Assembly: GCA_022410635.1 (NCBI GenBank)
Contig: JAJVDF010000437.1
Span: 248,001 to 312,000, forward strand
Direction: 5' to 3'
Source: Tretioscincus oriximinensis
Lineage: Eukaryota > Chordata > Lepidosauria > Squamata > Gymnophthalmidae
DNA: 64,000 bases
Under the pieces are notes generated by a model. That model did not search any database and was not told the origin of the DNA. It saw only the letters and a program-made list of their open reading frames with translations. Shown here in pieces: positions 1 to 11,800 of this stretch (position 1 is its first letter; every line of letters starts with the position of its first letter). A program made the translations under genes and the position numbers.

Positions 1-1412
1 GCTGCCTTGGCAAGATATGAAGCAACTTTAGCACTGGCTCGTACATTTGAGAAAAGCTGCTAATTCTCCATAGTGCTTCAAGTGTTACTGACCAGGCTTT
101 ATGACATGCACCCATACTATCATCTGACATGTTTGCAATCCATCTGTGATATCACATCTACATTTTTGGCAGCATACGCTGTTCATGAGAAAATGCGTCA
201 TCAACCTGAAGGGATTACAGGCAAGGGTACAAAAATGCACAGAGAGGGAAGATAATCTTGGCTGCAATGTCATTAGATGCCCTCATTCACTGAAAAATAG
301 GAAGGGGAAACGCCCAGTGGTACGACATGGAAGACATCCCCCTTGGTTTCTCTCGCAACTGCCATGGAGTCATGGCTTTTGTTTCCTGAAGAAATTGTGT
401 AACTGTGATAATTATCCACACCTATTATTGTTTTGCAGCCACCAAGCATTGAAATTTTTATCCTTAGAAAGCCAAGTGTTTCTTGTTTAAACAAGTGACC
501 AGAATGATTTGAATAAAAAACTGCATTGTGAGAAAAGCCTGAAAATGAGGATGAAGTTTATATATTTGGTTATGAAAAGGAAAAAGAATTTTAACTTTGA
601 AGAACATAAGTATCTTTGTGCTGATTATTGACAATGTTGACCCTGGCTCTTCTCACATAAGGCCTTACATGTATTTTTTCCTCATTATTGCTATACAGTT
701 TTATTCCAAGATTAGAAGCATCTATGTTCCAATGAACATATTTGATTCCACCCATGCACAATATGGTGAAATCCACTTTTATCTCAGAGGTATTAATCAA
801 TGCCAACGGAAGGTTGGAGGAGTTTGTATGCTCATGCAGGCTGTGAACAGCATATAGGAATTGGCAGGGGACATCATTTGTAAATATAGATATGGCTTTG
901 GCTTCCTTTTTTAAAATTGCATTTTAATAATTGTAAGACAATTGATATTCTAAATAAACAATCCAAATAAAAAGCACATACAACATGCAACATAATAATA
1001 TACATAAAATAAAACAAAATCGTTCCCCCACTCCAGGATTCTTAGGGAAATGTCTCCTTTCTAATGATATTCCAAATGGATTCTGGTCCTCTACCTTCCA
1101 TATATCTTAGAACTTTGTCCAATTTTTGTCTCGTTCCCAAAACCATATTACGTAGACTAATCAGATTTTCTGAGGCCCAAACTGGGATAATTAATATTCA
1201 TGCATATTCACAAATAAGGCAAATCACCCACCAACTTTCATACCCCTCTGAAATCCCCACTTGAGAAATCTGTGAAGCGCTCGAGGTTTTTAAAAAGTTT
1301 GGGAGAAGTTCTTTAAGTGCGTAAGAAATTTGCATTTTTTTAATTTTTACTGTGGGGAAGCTGGCCCCAGTTGCCAGAACCCCCTACTGGTGGTGCAGTG
1401 AATGTTTTTTTT
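1..1412. other. No gene recognised
   Basis: AT-rich sequence. The first frame stays open for 20 codons to a stop at 61-63, too short to call. Open frames of 60-114 codons at 73-490 and 597-857 show no domain, codon bias or splice signals that I can see. Confidence 0.6.
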
Positions 1413-1440
1413 ATAATAATAGTAATAGTAATAGTAATAG
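1413..1440. repeat. Short (TAATAG)n-type microsatellite
   Basis: About four imperfect units of TAATAG following a T-rich stretch. It directly precedes a hAT-like terminus. Confidence 0.7.
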
Positions 1441-1441
1441 T

Positions 1442-1535
1442 CAGTGCTTTTTTTCTAGAAAAAAAAGGTGACGGTACTCACCATCACCTAATGCTGCCCC
1501 CGCCCCCCCGCCGCCGCTGCCGCCGCCGTCCCCGG
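1442..1535 (+). mobile_element. Possible hAT-type transposon end with CCG-rich stretch
   Basis: The sequence starts CAGTGCTTTTTTTCT and continues through an A-run to GGTGACGGTACTCACC, which resembles the CAGTG-starting termini of vertebrate hAT elements. It runs into a C-rich and (CCG)n stretch at about 1498-1534, the only strongly GC-rich patch nearby. I could not find a matching opposite terminus or an 8-bp target duplication, so the class is a resemblance only. Confidence 0.35.
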
Positions 1536-2684
1536 TATACTGCATAGGCATATTCTGGCATTTTTATCATAGTGGGGAACTCAGTAAAATTGTGTCAGGC
1601 TTCATGACCCACATGAGTGCTGCATGATAGATAACTTGAGTAATTGATAGCCTGAGAATACAGCGGAAACCATTTTACAGTGGTTCTCCAGTGGCATGCA
1701 CACAGTGTACTTTTTATGTTGGGGACCAGAATATTTCACAAGAGGTTGTTACCTAAATTTTCATTTGAGGTTATGGAACAAGGAACCAACTGACCGCAGA
1801 TGTCAGTTGCTTGGGGAATTTCACTTACTTAAATCAGGCTGGATGTTGATTTAATCATATAGATCCAGACTTAGGCTCTAGTGCAGTTTAATTTAAATAA
1901 ATGACATAAAGCAACTAGACATAATCACAATATGAAAAACTTCACTTAAAAACAAAATGGTACAATTAAAATAGTAAGACTTAAGCTGGCAGACACATGA
2001 GGTAGTAACTTCAAGATGTCTCTGCTCTATGCTTTACTTAAATTTTTGCAATGCTCCCAGAAAAAAAGTTCTTTGCTCCACAATATTCTTTAGCTGTTTT
2101 GTGAAATTGCACTGCCTGTGCACGCTCAGTACTTACTTCCTGGTTAGTTGTGTTGTATAATCCTCAAACAAACAAACATAGTTGTGTTGTATGCCAGGAA
2201 GAATCGCTGCCGGAGCATGCTCATCATTTATTTCCTGGTTAGTTGTCATGCTCATTCTTTGTACCCATGATTAGATTATTCCAGATTTTAACACCATTGC
2301 ACTTTTTTTGACGCATCGTGTGGAGGGGCCTTAGAGATTCTGAGGTACACACAGAATAATTTTTAAAAATAAGAGTTTATTTAAAGAATAGCAAGTGTGG
2401 TTTTCACTTAATTAAATCTCTTTTCTACTTAACGAAAAAGCAGATGTCACTGATAGTTTTGTAGTTGGGAGTGAGATACATGAAAAAAAAAGTATGGTCA
2501 GAAGTCTTTTAATCTCGGTTTTCTTTATTTGCTTTTATTAAATGTGTGACCTTTTTTCTGCCATTGTAGTATGATATAGGATATTATTTTTTGAGAAATG
2601 AGAAGACAGATCTGAATCTAAAGTCAACATTCATTCAGTGAATTTCAAAGGTATTTCAAAATTGTTCTTTATCTCTTTTACTAG
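1536..2684. other. No gene recognised; ends in possible splice acceptor
   Basis: AT-rich unique-looking sequence. The last ~23 bases are a T/C-rich tract ending TTTTACTAG, a plausible polypyrimidine tract and acceptor AG for the candidate exon that follows. Confidence 0.5.
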
Positions 2685-2819
2685 CAATCTGAAGAACCTG
2701 AAGTACCTGAAGAAAATAGCCACATTTCTCCAAGTTCTGACAGTCTCCAGCTAACTAAGAAGTTAAGAACTAGTTTTAGAGTCAGGGAAAAATGTAACTC
2801 AAAGCCAAAATCCTGTTAA
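2685..2819 (+). CDS. Candidate 3'-terminal coding exon, product unknown
   Basis: After a T/C-rich tract ending in TAG at 2682-2684 there are 44 open codons to a TAA at 2817-2819. The translation is hydrophilic: an acidic start (QSEEPEVPEEN), a Ser-rich middle (SPSSDS) and a basic end (LTKKLRTSFRVREK...KPKSC). That composition fits a disordered C-terminal tail better than random AT-rich DNA. In the same frame the codon just upstream is a stop, as expected if translation enters through a splice junction. A polyadenylation hexamer follows 64 bases after the stop. There is no start codon in the frame, so it could only be a terminal exon of a gene whose other exons lie upstream of the window. I do not recognise the protein. 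A 44-codon open stretch can occur by chance, so this is a candidate only. Confidence 0.35.
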   Translation, partial: QSEEPEVPEENSHISPSSDSLQLTKKLRTSFRVREKCNSKPKSC

Positions 2820-2882
2820 TGTTTGTTTTTAGTACATTCTACATTATCATAAAGAATTCATTATGTTACGAGTTCTGAATGC

Positions 2883-2888
2883 AATAAA
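2883..2888 (+). promoter_or_regulatory. AATAAA polyadenylation hexamer
   Basis: Canonical hexamer in the context GCAATAAAAG, 64 bases after the stop of the candidate terminal exon. Such hexamers are common in AT-rich DNA, so the exon's position is the main support. Confidence 0.35.
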
Positions 2889-5800
2889 AGAAGCTTGGAC
2901 TCCTGTATACAAACTTTCCTTTCTCATGGTCTAGCCTAGGCTTTACCAACTTGATGATGCCTTCAAAGATTTGGGGAGTACAATTCTGTACAAATAAAAC
3001 AATTAGTGAAAATTCGAAACAGAAATGGCAATATTTTCTGAGAGGCAAGATCCTATCAGTATATAGTATTCTTAGTAGCTTAGGCTCCATCATATACATA
3101 TGATGTGGTTATTTATACAGTATGCAAATTCTATTGGTAGATTCTTATGTGCTTATTCATCTCGAAGCATGTCACATAGCTACTTAAATACATAACAGAT
3201 GGGCACCTCACCCTGCAATAAATATATGGTGGGCAGAAAGCTGTCATCACATCGTTTAGAAACACATTTTTTATTCGTTCATTGTGTGCACAATTTATTT
3301 GAAGAAACACATTAAAGTTATTGGAGGATTAATTATTTCTACTAAACCCTAGCTTTTCTCCATTGAACTGGATTGTTCCTTTGTATAACTTTTATTTGAC
3401 TTTCTCTATATCAAGTGGATTGTGAAGTATGATTGAAGCATGGTTTGGAAATGGGAAAGACTGTTTCAGGATACTGCAAGCAATCTTACTTAAAGCATCC
3501 TGAAACAAAATTAACATTCGTGCCGTTAAAATGAAGTGGTGCAAAAGGATGCACCAGTTGCCTGTAATCCATTTTAAAGACTGGAAAGTGTTGAGAGCAC
3601 GTTCTGCCATATGGGCTAGATTCATAGCATTCTGAAACAGTCTCAGAGTAGTCATGAAGACCTTGAAGTCTATAGCTTTTCCTCCCAGGGTATTAGTTTA
3701 TTACCAGTCCATGTTTGTGGGGCACTCATAACCTTGAGAAAGTGAGTAAGTGCTAGGCTTCTTAACTTGCCTATTCAGGTCTCTATAAGGCATATCAGGT
3801 TTGTCCACATATATTAAATTATGGATGAGTGGTGACATGTATTGAGTTGACCTGGCATTTTAGAACAACAGTAACAAAACATAGGTGAAGGAGAGTGGAT
3901 GAAAGGCAGCTCCTCATTTTGTAGATTTGCCAGATCTTGTGCATAATATATTGTTTTTCACCTCTACAACAATCTGCTCATGTGATATGTGTGTAAAAAA
4001 GAAAGTTTAATTAAGACAAGGAATGAAATGTATGAATATTTTGGGCATTTGGATTTCTTACGCTGCAGCAAATAAAGCAGTTTTCTTTGCATTTGCTTTG
4101 CAGCTGAAAATTCAGCCTACAGATTAACTTGTTGTTCATTACCTTCCACTTTATGTTTAATAGAAACACTGTTTTAAGTTATTTCTGTTATTCCTAAATT
4201 ATGCAAGCTAACATGGGGATGTACTGGATCAGTTGAGGTTAATGCAAATTGCAATCCAAAATCTCACAATGGCATAGGATCAGAAAATATTCATTTTATT
4301 ATTTGCTTGATGAATAATTTATGTATTTATGAGAAAATGTTTGTGTGGATGTGTCTCTCCGTGCACACACACATTCAAGAAAGAGAAGGGTGTACAGTAT
4401 GTGTTATATCAGTGGGAATATGGATCATTGCATAATTCTTCGCCTTTCAAATGAGAAAGATAACAGTCCTCTCTTGTCTGACCGAATCTAATTTTTTTGT
4501 CTGATAGTAACACCATGTTCATATTCTGCTGGCAGAGTCTTTTGCAACTGACCTCCAATTCCTTTACAATAAACCAGACAGAATTCTACTTTTGCTCATT
4601 AAAACATGCACTGCATAAAGCCTGGTGTTGTTCTGAAATTCATTGCAAACTCCCAAGGCTCATCAAATCCGGTCCTGCAATAATTCTGTATGGGCGACCA
4701 CCCCTGCTTATTTATTCACCACACAACAACCCTCAGAACTCCGCTAGTTTATCCAAACTGCTCAGACTGAGCTTGAACAGGGCTATGTTTTCCCCAGGAT
4801 TTTGGCAAGATTGTGCTTAGTTAACAGTACTCAGTCACAATATAGTGCATTTCTCTTCCACCCACCCCCACAACTGCTCAAATGTTGATTTATATTTTCA
4901 TTTAATGTTCCATTTCAAACTCCTTTCCAATGGAAAATTTCCATCTCATTTTTGTAGACCCACTAATTCTGTTAATCCTTCTGCTGGAGTCAAAGCCCAT
5001 AAAGGCTATGGGACGTGAACAGCTGTTTTGCTAACTGTGCTTCAGGTCTGCCAAGTTGCTAACATCCCAGCCTTCCTTTGTAAAGATTATCTTTCCCTCC
5101 TTCTTTCCTTTTTATGGCAGGACAACAAGTTCATTGACTAATTAGCAACTATAGTAACAGACCTTTTTAAAAAAAATCCTGTTGTTCTAGATGAATGGGT
5201 ATTATTGTTACTGACTTTGCAATATCCTTCAAAACGGGTGCTTTAAAGAGGGAAAGAGAAAAAGATAAAGAGGCCATTAAATTCTCATCTAAGATAGGAG
5301 GTGACTTCACCGAGCTCCATACTGAGTTTTAAACCTACCATTTTAAGCCTGGGAGGGAAAGCTCAGCCTTGACTTCCCCCACTGTGATCTGACCCTGTCA
5401 AGTCTGGACAGAACAATAAAAACCTGTCAAATGCAGAATTAAAGATTCAAGTTTCATGTGACTGTGTGATTTAATGACTGTGTGCATTAGATCAGCTTCC
5501 CTCATGTTGGGCAAAGGAAGCAAGTAGCCCCTTAATTGAGTAGTTCTGTGTGTGGGCTATATGTTTTCTAAGAGACTTGGATTGCTTATGGATCGTAAAT
5601 GTGTAGCTACTTATTTTGTCCGAAAGAGCAGTCCTTTTCAAATGCAGTGCTGCCTGTAACAGGATTTCAGACGACTGATTAGAGCTTGAAATATTTTCCA
5701 TATGTTAAGATATACAAGGCAAGTTGGCAAGTTTTCTATTTTATACAAGACAGTCTCTTGGAAGAGGCCCTTCTTGATCATCAGTGAGAAGTGGAAATCC

Positions 5801-6576
5801 CTCAGCTCTCAACAAATGTGGCCAAATTCCAGCCTTTAACTTGAGAAATCAAATTTTGAATACACAGAATTCTCCTCACAGTTTGGACTGGAAATGTTAT
5901 GTTTCATTCCTTTCCACACCTATTTGACTTCAGGCAGACAAGAAGACAAAACAAGAAATTAGTCTATTTATTATTTTGCATGCAAGGGCGATCTGCCTGT
6001 TATAGTCCTTGGAGACCTCGCAGGAAATGTCAGTCAAGCTGCCAGCCTGGTCTTGTGCCCTCCATACCACCTTTGCTTCCCCCTCCTGCTGCAGCTCACA
6101 GCTCAACAACAGTGTGGCTCTAAATGGATATAAAAACCTGGAGCTATACATTGGAACCTTTTTTTTTCTTCCAGAAACAACCTCTTCCAAATAGATCCTC
6201 CTAGAAAAAAGATCTGCACCTATTCAACACCAAGAGAACTACTACTTTTTTTCCCTCGTCTTCCTAACCTGGCATCTCATTGCCACTTTAAAAATATGTT
6301 ATCTGTACTTTCCTGTCTTCAAGACCTTGTAGAAGGCTATAGGTATTCTTTTCCTCAAGAGCAGTCACTTGAGTTGTGTTCACAGAACAAAAGAAGTAAC
6401 TCAGGGGCTTCTCAGAGAGAGTATATAGCATTGATGTTCCCAATTAAGGTTTCCAGATAATCAACCAATGATTGTATATGCTTATATACTCTATATGGAT
6501 GCTGTATATGGGGTTTTTAAATGCAAACAAACTCTCCAAAATAGATGTCAGTCTAGCAATCTCAACCCTTCCCTAA
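2889..6576. other. Gene-free AT-rich stretch
   Basis: No repeat family or gene recognised. A 107-codon open frame at 4497-4820 has no domain or signal that I can identify and is most likely chance. Confidence 0.6.
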
Positions 6577-6612
6577 CCTCTCATGAATATTCTACAGAAT
6601 ATTCATGAGAGG
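6577..6612. repeat. Perfect 36-bp palindrome (17-bp arms, 2-base loop)
   Basis: Arm CCTCTCATGAATATTCT (6577-6593) and its exact reverse complement (6596-6612) are separated only by AC. It can form a 17-bp hairpin or cruciform. No transposon termini or poly-T run mark it as a known element or terminator. Confidence 0.9.
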
Positions 6613-6975
6613 AGAGGTGGAAATGGGTGTATAAACAATTTGATCCTGAAATTACGTTTGAGCCACCTCAGAAATATCCCCCCATTTGCTATATATAATG
6701 ACAGATCTGAACAGAATGTAGACATGGAAGGTTATATAATCAATGGCCAAGACATTTCATGGCCAAGATACCTGTGACAGTCTTCTAAAGCAGCCAGCCT
6801 TCATTTGCTTCACTAAAGTATCTGGAGAGAGTTGTTGGAACTTGTTGGAGCCTTGTTAACAGTAAGGTTTGTTACCTTACTATTTAACCCTCACTAGCAT
6901 TGTCTTCAGCAAGAGGGATAATTTGTAGGTAATGCCTATGGGGATACCACAGAATATCAGGCCAAGAATATGTAC
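6613..6975. other. No gene recognised
   Basis: AT-rich spacer between the palindrome and the mariner MITE. The open frame at 6583-6777 overlaps the palindrome and has no recognisable protein signature. Confidence 0.6.
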
Positions 6976-7180
6976 TACAGGGTGCTTCAAAAATGTATAC
7001 ACACTTTGAACTTCCATACGATGTAGGTCACCAATTTGAACAGTATTAACATTTGTTATTTACGTTTTATTTACATTGGACTTTAAGCTTTCTAATTTCC
7101 TGAAATTTAACTTTGTAGGACAGTAGATCAGTAAATAAGTTGTCTATGGAAGTTCACAGTGTGTATTGAAGCACCCTGTA
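6976..7180. mobile_element. Mariner-type MITE with TA target duplications
   Basis: The element spans 6978-7178. It begins CAGGGTGCTTCAAAAATG and ends TATTGAAGCACCCTG, with terminal inverted repeats of roughly 35-40 bp that pair the GTATACACAC...GAACTTCCATA side with TATGGAAGTTC...GTGTGTATT. Both ends are flanked by TA (6976-6977 and 7179-7180), the target duplication of Tc1/mariner elements. The ~200-bp interior has no transposase frame, so it is non-autonomous. Confidence 0.85.
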
Positions 7181-9546
7181 TATAATACAATCAATCTGTG
7201 AATTTACACCTCATACTTTCTGTGGAGCTGGAATTTGGGTCATAGTTACAGTGTCAGATACTTATTTTTCATTTTCAAGGATAAAATACTCAGTCCTGGT
7301 ATTTTGCTTTTAAAACAAAAATTTGATTCACATGCACCAGCTTTATCTAAAAAATAAATCTAGCCAAAGGAAGATAAAAAAAGGCTTTGAAGATCGACCA
7401 CACACACTGTTTATGTTGTTAACTGATGCCTATCATTTTGCACCAACTCTCGGTGCTTGCTTGTGACATATAAATGTTTAATAAACAAATAGCAACTTTT
7501 GGGGTGTGTGGGGGAATGTCTGTCAGCTTATGAAGCTTTAGGCAAATCTCAAAGTAAATAGTAATATAAATTCCAAATTCGATTGTTTTTACTCTGGTAA
7601 TTGAATAAACTGTGTTCTGGTTTAAGGGCATGTTGTTTTCAAATATTTAATCTGTCTGGCATCTAGATTTTTTTAAAAACTGCTGCACTGTATGGTAAAA
7701 ACCCTACCAGGTTTCTGTTTCAGAGATTGCCAGGCAATTTTACTTATTCAATCATTCTTCATTTTTGTGTCTATTTAGGTGATAAATTTAATCACAATTC
7801 ACAAATCAAATAGTGATTTTTCTCTCTTTTACTTTTAAGATTAAAAAAGTCTTGTGTGAGTGGGTGAATATCCCACAACACAGATGAATGCTCGAAAGGT
7901 CCTCTGTGTATTTCTCCAGGGGAACAGTGTAACAAGCATAGGGGGGGGGGAGGTTGTGCCAGATATTGTGGTCATAGTGAAAGTGAGACTGATGGAATTA
8001 CAAATACATTGTGAGCCTGGTAGATTAGAGTGGGTATATGATGTGAGTTGCAAAGAATGAAGAGAGATAAAAGATGCATGCTATTTGAAAATGAAGATAC
8101 AAGATGAGTAAAGAAAGAAGAAAGAAAACACTGGAATGATTAAGCTGTAGAGATAGATTTATGGATGTTGAATGCCTGGAACTTTGGTGGATTGATCCTA
8201 ACTCGTACATACCCATACTCGTACATGTGGAAGAAAAATACCAAAATAGAGAAGAATGTATCTGGTGAAAGAGCTGTGTGGACGGAGATGAATTAAAAAC
8301 CTATCCTGGCTGTTGAAGGATGCCATGATCTTTGACAATGGCTACAGGAGTGAAAAAGTCACTAGTAGTGTTGTTTTGTATTGTGTTTTAATCATTTCCC
8401 AGGGAATGGAATAATATTGGTTATCACTCCAATGAGAGTTTCAAACTTTGGCTGCTTTAATCTATCCTAGATACGGACATGAATGAAATTCACATTTCCA
8501 ATTTGACAGCAATCCTGTTAGCTGTTCATGGATTCACATTCGAGTTTGGATGCATTAAAAAAGAAAATAAATTCTTTTTTCATTGAAAAGTAGCTGCCTT
8601 TAAGAGCAAAACCAAAGCCAACAAAAGCTCTTTGCTTGAGTAGACTTGCAAACTACTGCAGGTTCAATTCAATGTTCTGTTTGTTTACAGTAACAATAGC
8701 AGCAGGGATGTTCTACTGGGGGAAATTTCTGCCTGCCATGGTTATGTGTCAAACTAAAAATGATTGAATATAAAGGCCATTTCCAGCCTGGCACTAAATT
8801 GTGTCAGGCAGAATCTTCAAAACTTTCATGACTGTTTCTGTTATACTGTTCTTCAGATGTCAGGAGGTATAGGTGTATAAATAGCATAGATCTTCTCTCA
8901 CAGATGTCCTTTTCAGTGACTGGCTAGGTGCAGTCCAAGGCTGGATTGCACATTGTGAGGATAATAAATCATCAAACTGTTGAAAAGATTCAAATGTGCT
9001 TTAGAGGTGGTGGAATATAATAGATAATGTTCCTAACCCATCTCAGGAAGTATATTCCCTGGTCTTCAATGTGGATTGGATGTGATACAGGAACACAAGT
9101 ATTTTCATCTGAATAGAATTTCCATTAGTCTTACAATGTCACATTTGATGACTATGTATGCCCAAAAGTGCATTCACCAAGTTTCATCCTTTTATATTTA
9201 ATCAAGTGTTGCTATATTGAAAAATAGGAAAAATGGTTGATTATCTGTGAGTTCTGCATAATCATTCATATCCATTCATGGACTGCTCCTCTTCACAGTT
9301 TGTGTGTTTGTATACATGTATAATATATAAAACAGCAACAGCGATTGCAAACTTCTGGTCTGGGATGGGAAGGGAAGTTTGTAATATCCGTAACACAAGC
9401 GAGGGCTCTAATGTCAGCCAGCAGAAATGCTGGTGAAAAAGTGAATGAAGGCGCCTACCAAAGGCAGAGGCCATTAGCTCAAATGCCCACAAGCAGAAAC
9501 CATGGGAAAACACTGAGAGGCCTGTGCCAATTTGCTTCAATTTTTA
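7181..9546. other. Gene-free stretch with a G10 run
   Basis: No gene recognised. A run of ten G lies at 7941-7950. A short direct repeat of ACTCGTACAT occurs twice near 8201-8226. Open frames of 60-90 codons look like chance. Confidence 0.6.
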
Positions 9547-9559
9547 GGGGGGGGGGGGG
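9547..9559 (+). repeat. G13 homopolymer
   Basis: Thirteen consecutive G following TTTTTA, leading into a purine-rich stretch. Run length may be unreliable in the assembly. Confidence 0.85.
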
Positions 9560-9759
9560 AAGGAAGAGGAAGAAATAAATAAGGAAAGGCGTCCCCTTCC
9601 TCCTCTGACTTGGTTGGGCAAAAGGCAACCATCCACCTGACCCCCGCAGCTGAGCCCTCCTCCTCCCCAAAAGTACTGGGCCAGCCGGGCAGAGGTGTGA
9701 GGACAGCCAGGCAGAAGTGGTGCCCCAGAATAAGCACCAGACCGGCCTTCACAAGTGCA

Positions 9760-9973
9760 AAGGAAACAGGAGGAAAGACGGAGGTAGGAAGAGAGGGGGA
9801 GGGAGAGGAGGAGGAGAAGAAAAGAAGAAGGTGGAGGAAGAGGAGGAGGAGGAGGAGGGAGAAGGCTGGGAGAGGAGAATAGGGGAAAGGGATGGGGAAT
9901 GGGGAATGGAGGTGGGAGAGGGGAGGCATAGGAAAAGAGGGAAAAGGGAGGGAGTGGGGGAAGAAAGGATAGG
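9760..9973 (+). repeat. Long polypurine tract (GGA/GA/GGGA)
   Basis: About 215 bases are almost all purines, with (GGA)n around 9840-9859 and many GGG and GGGG runs between 9790 and 9960. The composition produces spurious Glu/Lys/Arg-rich frames on + and Pro/Ser/Leu-rich frames on -. Such tracts can form triplex or G-quadruplex structures; that is known chemistry, not shown here. Confidence 0.9.
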
Positions 9974-10028
9974 ATGCCCAGCCTTATTGCAGGCACAGAG
10001 GCTTAATACTGTTAATATGTACAGGCAG

Positions 10029-10050
10029 ACACACACACACACACACACAC
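10029..10050. repeat. (AC)11 microsatellite
   Basis: Uninterrupted AC dinucleotides following the purine tract. Confidence 0.95.
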
Positions 10051-10145
10051 GTCCATATGAGTTAAACAGAAACTAAACTATTGAAAAATTCATCCATAAG
10101 AACACAAAATGAATTTTATGAATAAGGTGTTGTTAGGCACATACT

Positions 10146-10222
10146 TTTAATCCATCTTCAGCCTTGAAGAACTGAACTAAACCAATAATAGTCCAATCCT
10201 TAGGGACTGAAGATGGATTAAG
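10146..10222. repeat. Inverted repeat, 18-bp arms, ~41-base loop
   Basis: TTTAATCCATCTTCAGCC (10146-10163) pairs with GACTGAAGATGGATTAAG (10205-10222) with two mismatches, one at each arm end. It may be the termini of a very small MITE or a chance foldback. Confidence 0.6.
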
Positions 10223-11295
10223 AATACATCAATGGTGCTTTATACATGAAGTGCTTTATAAGTAAACAAAACAAAATTTGTGTTTGAACACCTCAGAGTG
10301 CAATCAGACATGCTTAGAGAGGTTGATTCTTCATGAATTCTAGCCTTACCTTGTCCTGAAGTCTGATAATGACTACTTTTTCAAAACTCTGAAGTTTCAC
10401 AGCTCTGCTAAAACCTCTTTCTTTAAGCCAGGCTAGAAAAGGTAAATATACAAGCAAAAAGATGGTAGATCTTGGAATGTGACAAAACAAAGTAGTTAAA
10501 AAAAATACCCACAAAATAAAGTAGTCTCTCAGTTGTATATTCAAAACAACTATCTTTAATATTTTTGGGTGTATCTGGCAAAGGAACTCTTTTTCTTAAA
10601 GGAAAGTTTTGAAAAAGGTTGTCTGATTGCATCCTAAATGCTCTGTTCTTTCAGTTCAATATGTAACTTATAATAAATACATATTCAGCTTTATCAGGCA
10701 TATCCAGCTTTCAGAAATATGTCCAAAATCATGTGTTTACACACTCACCCTCATAATGATATGCCCAATGTGTAAGAGAGTACCATCTGTGATGCCCGAA
10801 GCAGTGTCTTGATAACTGTTACAAGTGAATTGCAGGCCAGAGGTTTTAAAAAATATTAGATAGTTACAGCTCTCTCTTAGGCAAGAATACAGATCCATGC
10901 AGTCCTGGGGTTGTCACATCTGTTAAAGCTATTAAGAGAGTCTCTGCTGCTCATCAGTGCTGCAATAAAAGTAGTCATCAATCTAGATAAAATCACCAGT
11001 TCTTTGGGTTCGATCTCAGTGATTTGATCAGTGTTGGTCTAATGCGCAAGAAATGTCTAACTACTGCTGACTTGTATCTCCTATTAAAAATCATGACCTT
11101 GAGGTAACTCCCATGGTGTCTGATGGGACTTCGTAAATAGAAATATAATGTAAATTGAGAGTAAAAATGTAGGAATTAAGAATATAGCCCTAAGAAGAAC
11201 CAGAACAAATTTGAGCAGATGTATCAGAAATCGTTGTTTGAAATACTTCATTAATCATTTTATCCAATTAAGCTGGAATTATATTTTTGTTTCAG
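10223..11295. other. No gene recognised
   Basis: AT-rich sequence. A segment near 10296 (GAGTGCAATCAGACATGC) resembles 59656 (GGGTGCGATCAAACAG) and could be a decayed transposon terminus, but no partner end was found. Confidence 0.5.
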
Positions 11296-11299
11296 AAAG

Positions 11300-11392
11300 T
11301 CTTCAGGGAGGTCTTAGAGACTAACAAGAAAAAAGCAGGCAGCATAAGCTTTAGTAGACAAGTCTATTTCTTCAGATGCTAGTTAGCTATCT
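11300..11392 (-). mobile_element. Penelope-like element remnant with decayed hammerhead-like core
   Basis: On - this reads through CTGAAGAA, a GTCTAC-type stem, TAAA, GCTTATGCTGCC and on to GTTAGTCTCTAAGACC. It matches the stretches at 43983-44341 and 58135-58232 in order and spacing. The combination of this conserved segment and a hammerhead-like core suggests a Penelope-like retroelement terminus. The GAAA expected in the core is TAAA here, so ribozyme activity is unlikely. Confidence 0.5.
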
Positions 11393-11659
11393 TTTTCTTT
11401 AAGGTCTGGGTCCAGAAACACCTGAAATATATTTTTGTTTCAGGATGCTTTAAGCAGGCAATCTGACCAAAACAATCACAACTCGTGAGTTGCAGTGTCA
11501 TGAAACAACCTGGCAATTCTGAAATCCTACTTAACCCAACCCTGGGAGTCGTTCGCTTTTTGTGTACATTTATTAGAAAATCCCCCTCACACAAAGTATG
11601 TGGCATGTTCATCCCCCATACCTTGCCCTGGAATTTTTTATGTTTTTCAATCCCTGGAA

Positions 11660-11800
11660 CTGGAAGTAGCATAATTCATGAAGTCACTTTTAGTTCCTGG
11701 TCCTGGAATAGACATCACGAATGGTGTCACTCCTGGTTCCATTTCCAGAAATGACATGAATGTTGTCATTTCCGGGGTGAAACCAGAAGTGACATGATTG
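11660..11800. repeat. Degenerate minisatellite related to the array at 35.3 kb
   Basis: Repeated blocks of the type GAAGTCACTT, GACATCACGA, GGTGTCACTCCTGG, GAAATGACATGA and GAAGTGACATGA alternate with CCTGG and TTCC. The same TGACATCA/TTCC vocabulary builds the array at 35323-35575, so both are likely copies of one degenerate family. Confidence 0.55.

Noticed and set aside
1..63. Open frame of 20 codons at the window's left edge, possibly the end of an exon
   Set aside because: Too short, with no donor or acceptor visible; the window edge prevents a test.
1498..1535. CpG island or promoter
   Set aside because: Only ~35 bp of C/CCG repeats, next to a hAT-like terminus; no surrounding GC rise.
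4497..4820. 107-codon + frame
   Set aside because: No domain, no initiation or splice evidence; length is compatible with chance.
9537..10076. Overlapping open frames of 90-150 codons on both strands
   Set aside because: They arise from the polypurine tract and (AC)n; residues are Glu/Lys/Arg or Pro/Ser/Leu runs with no domain.
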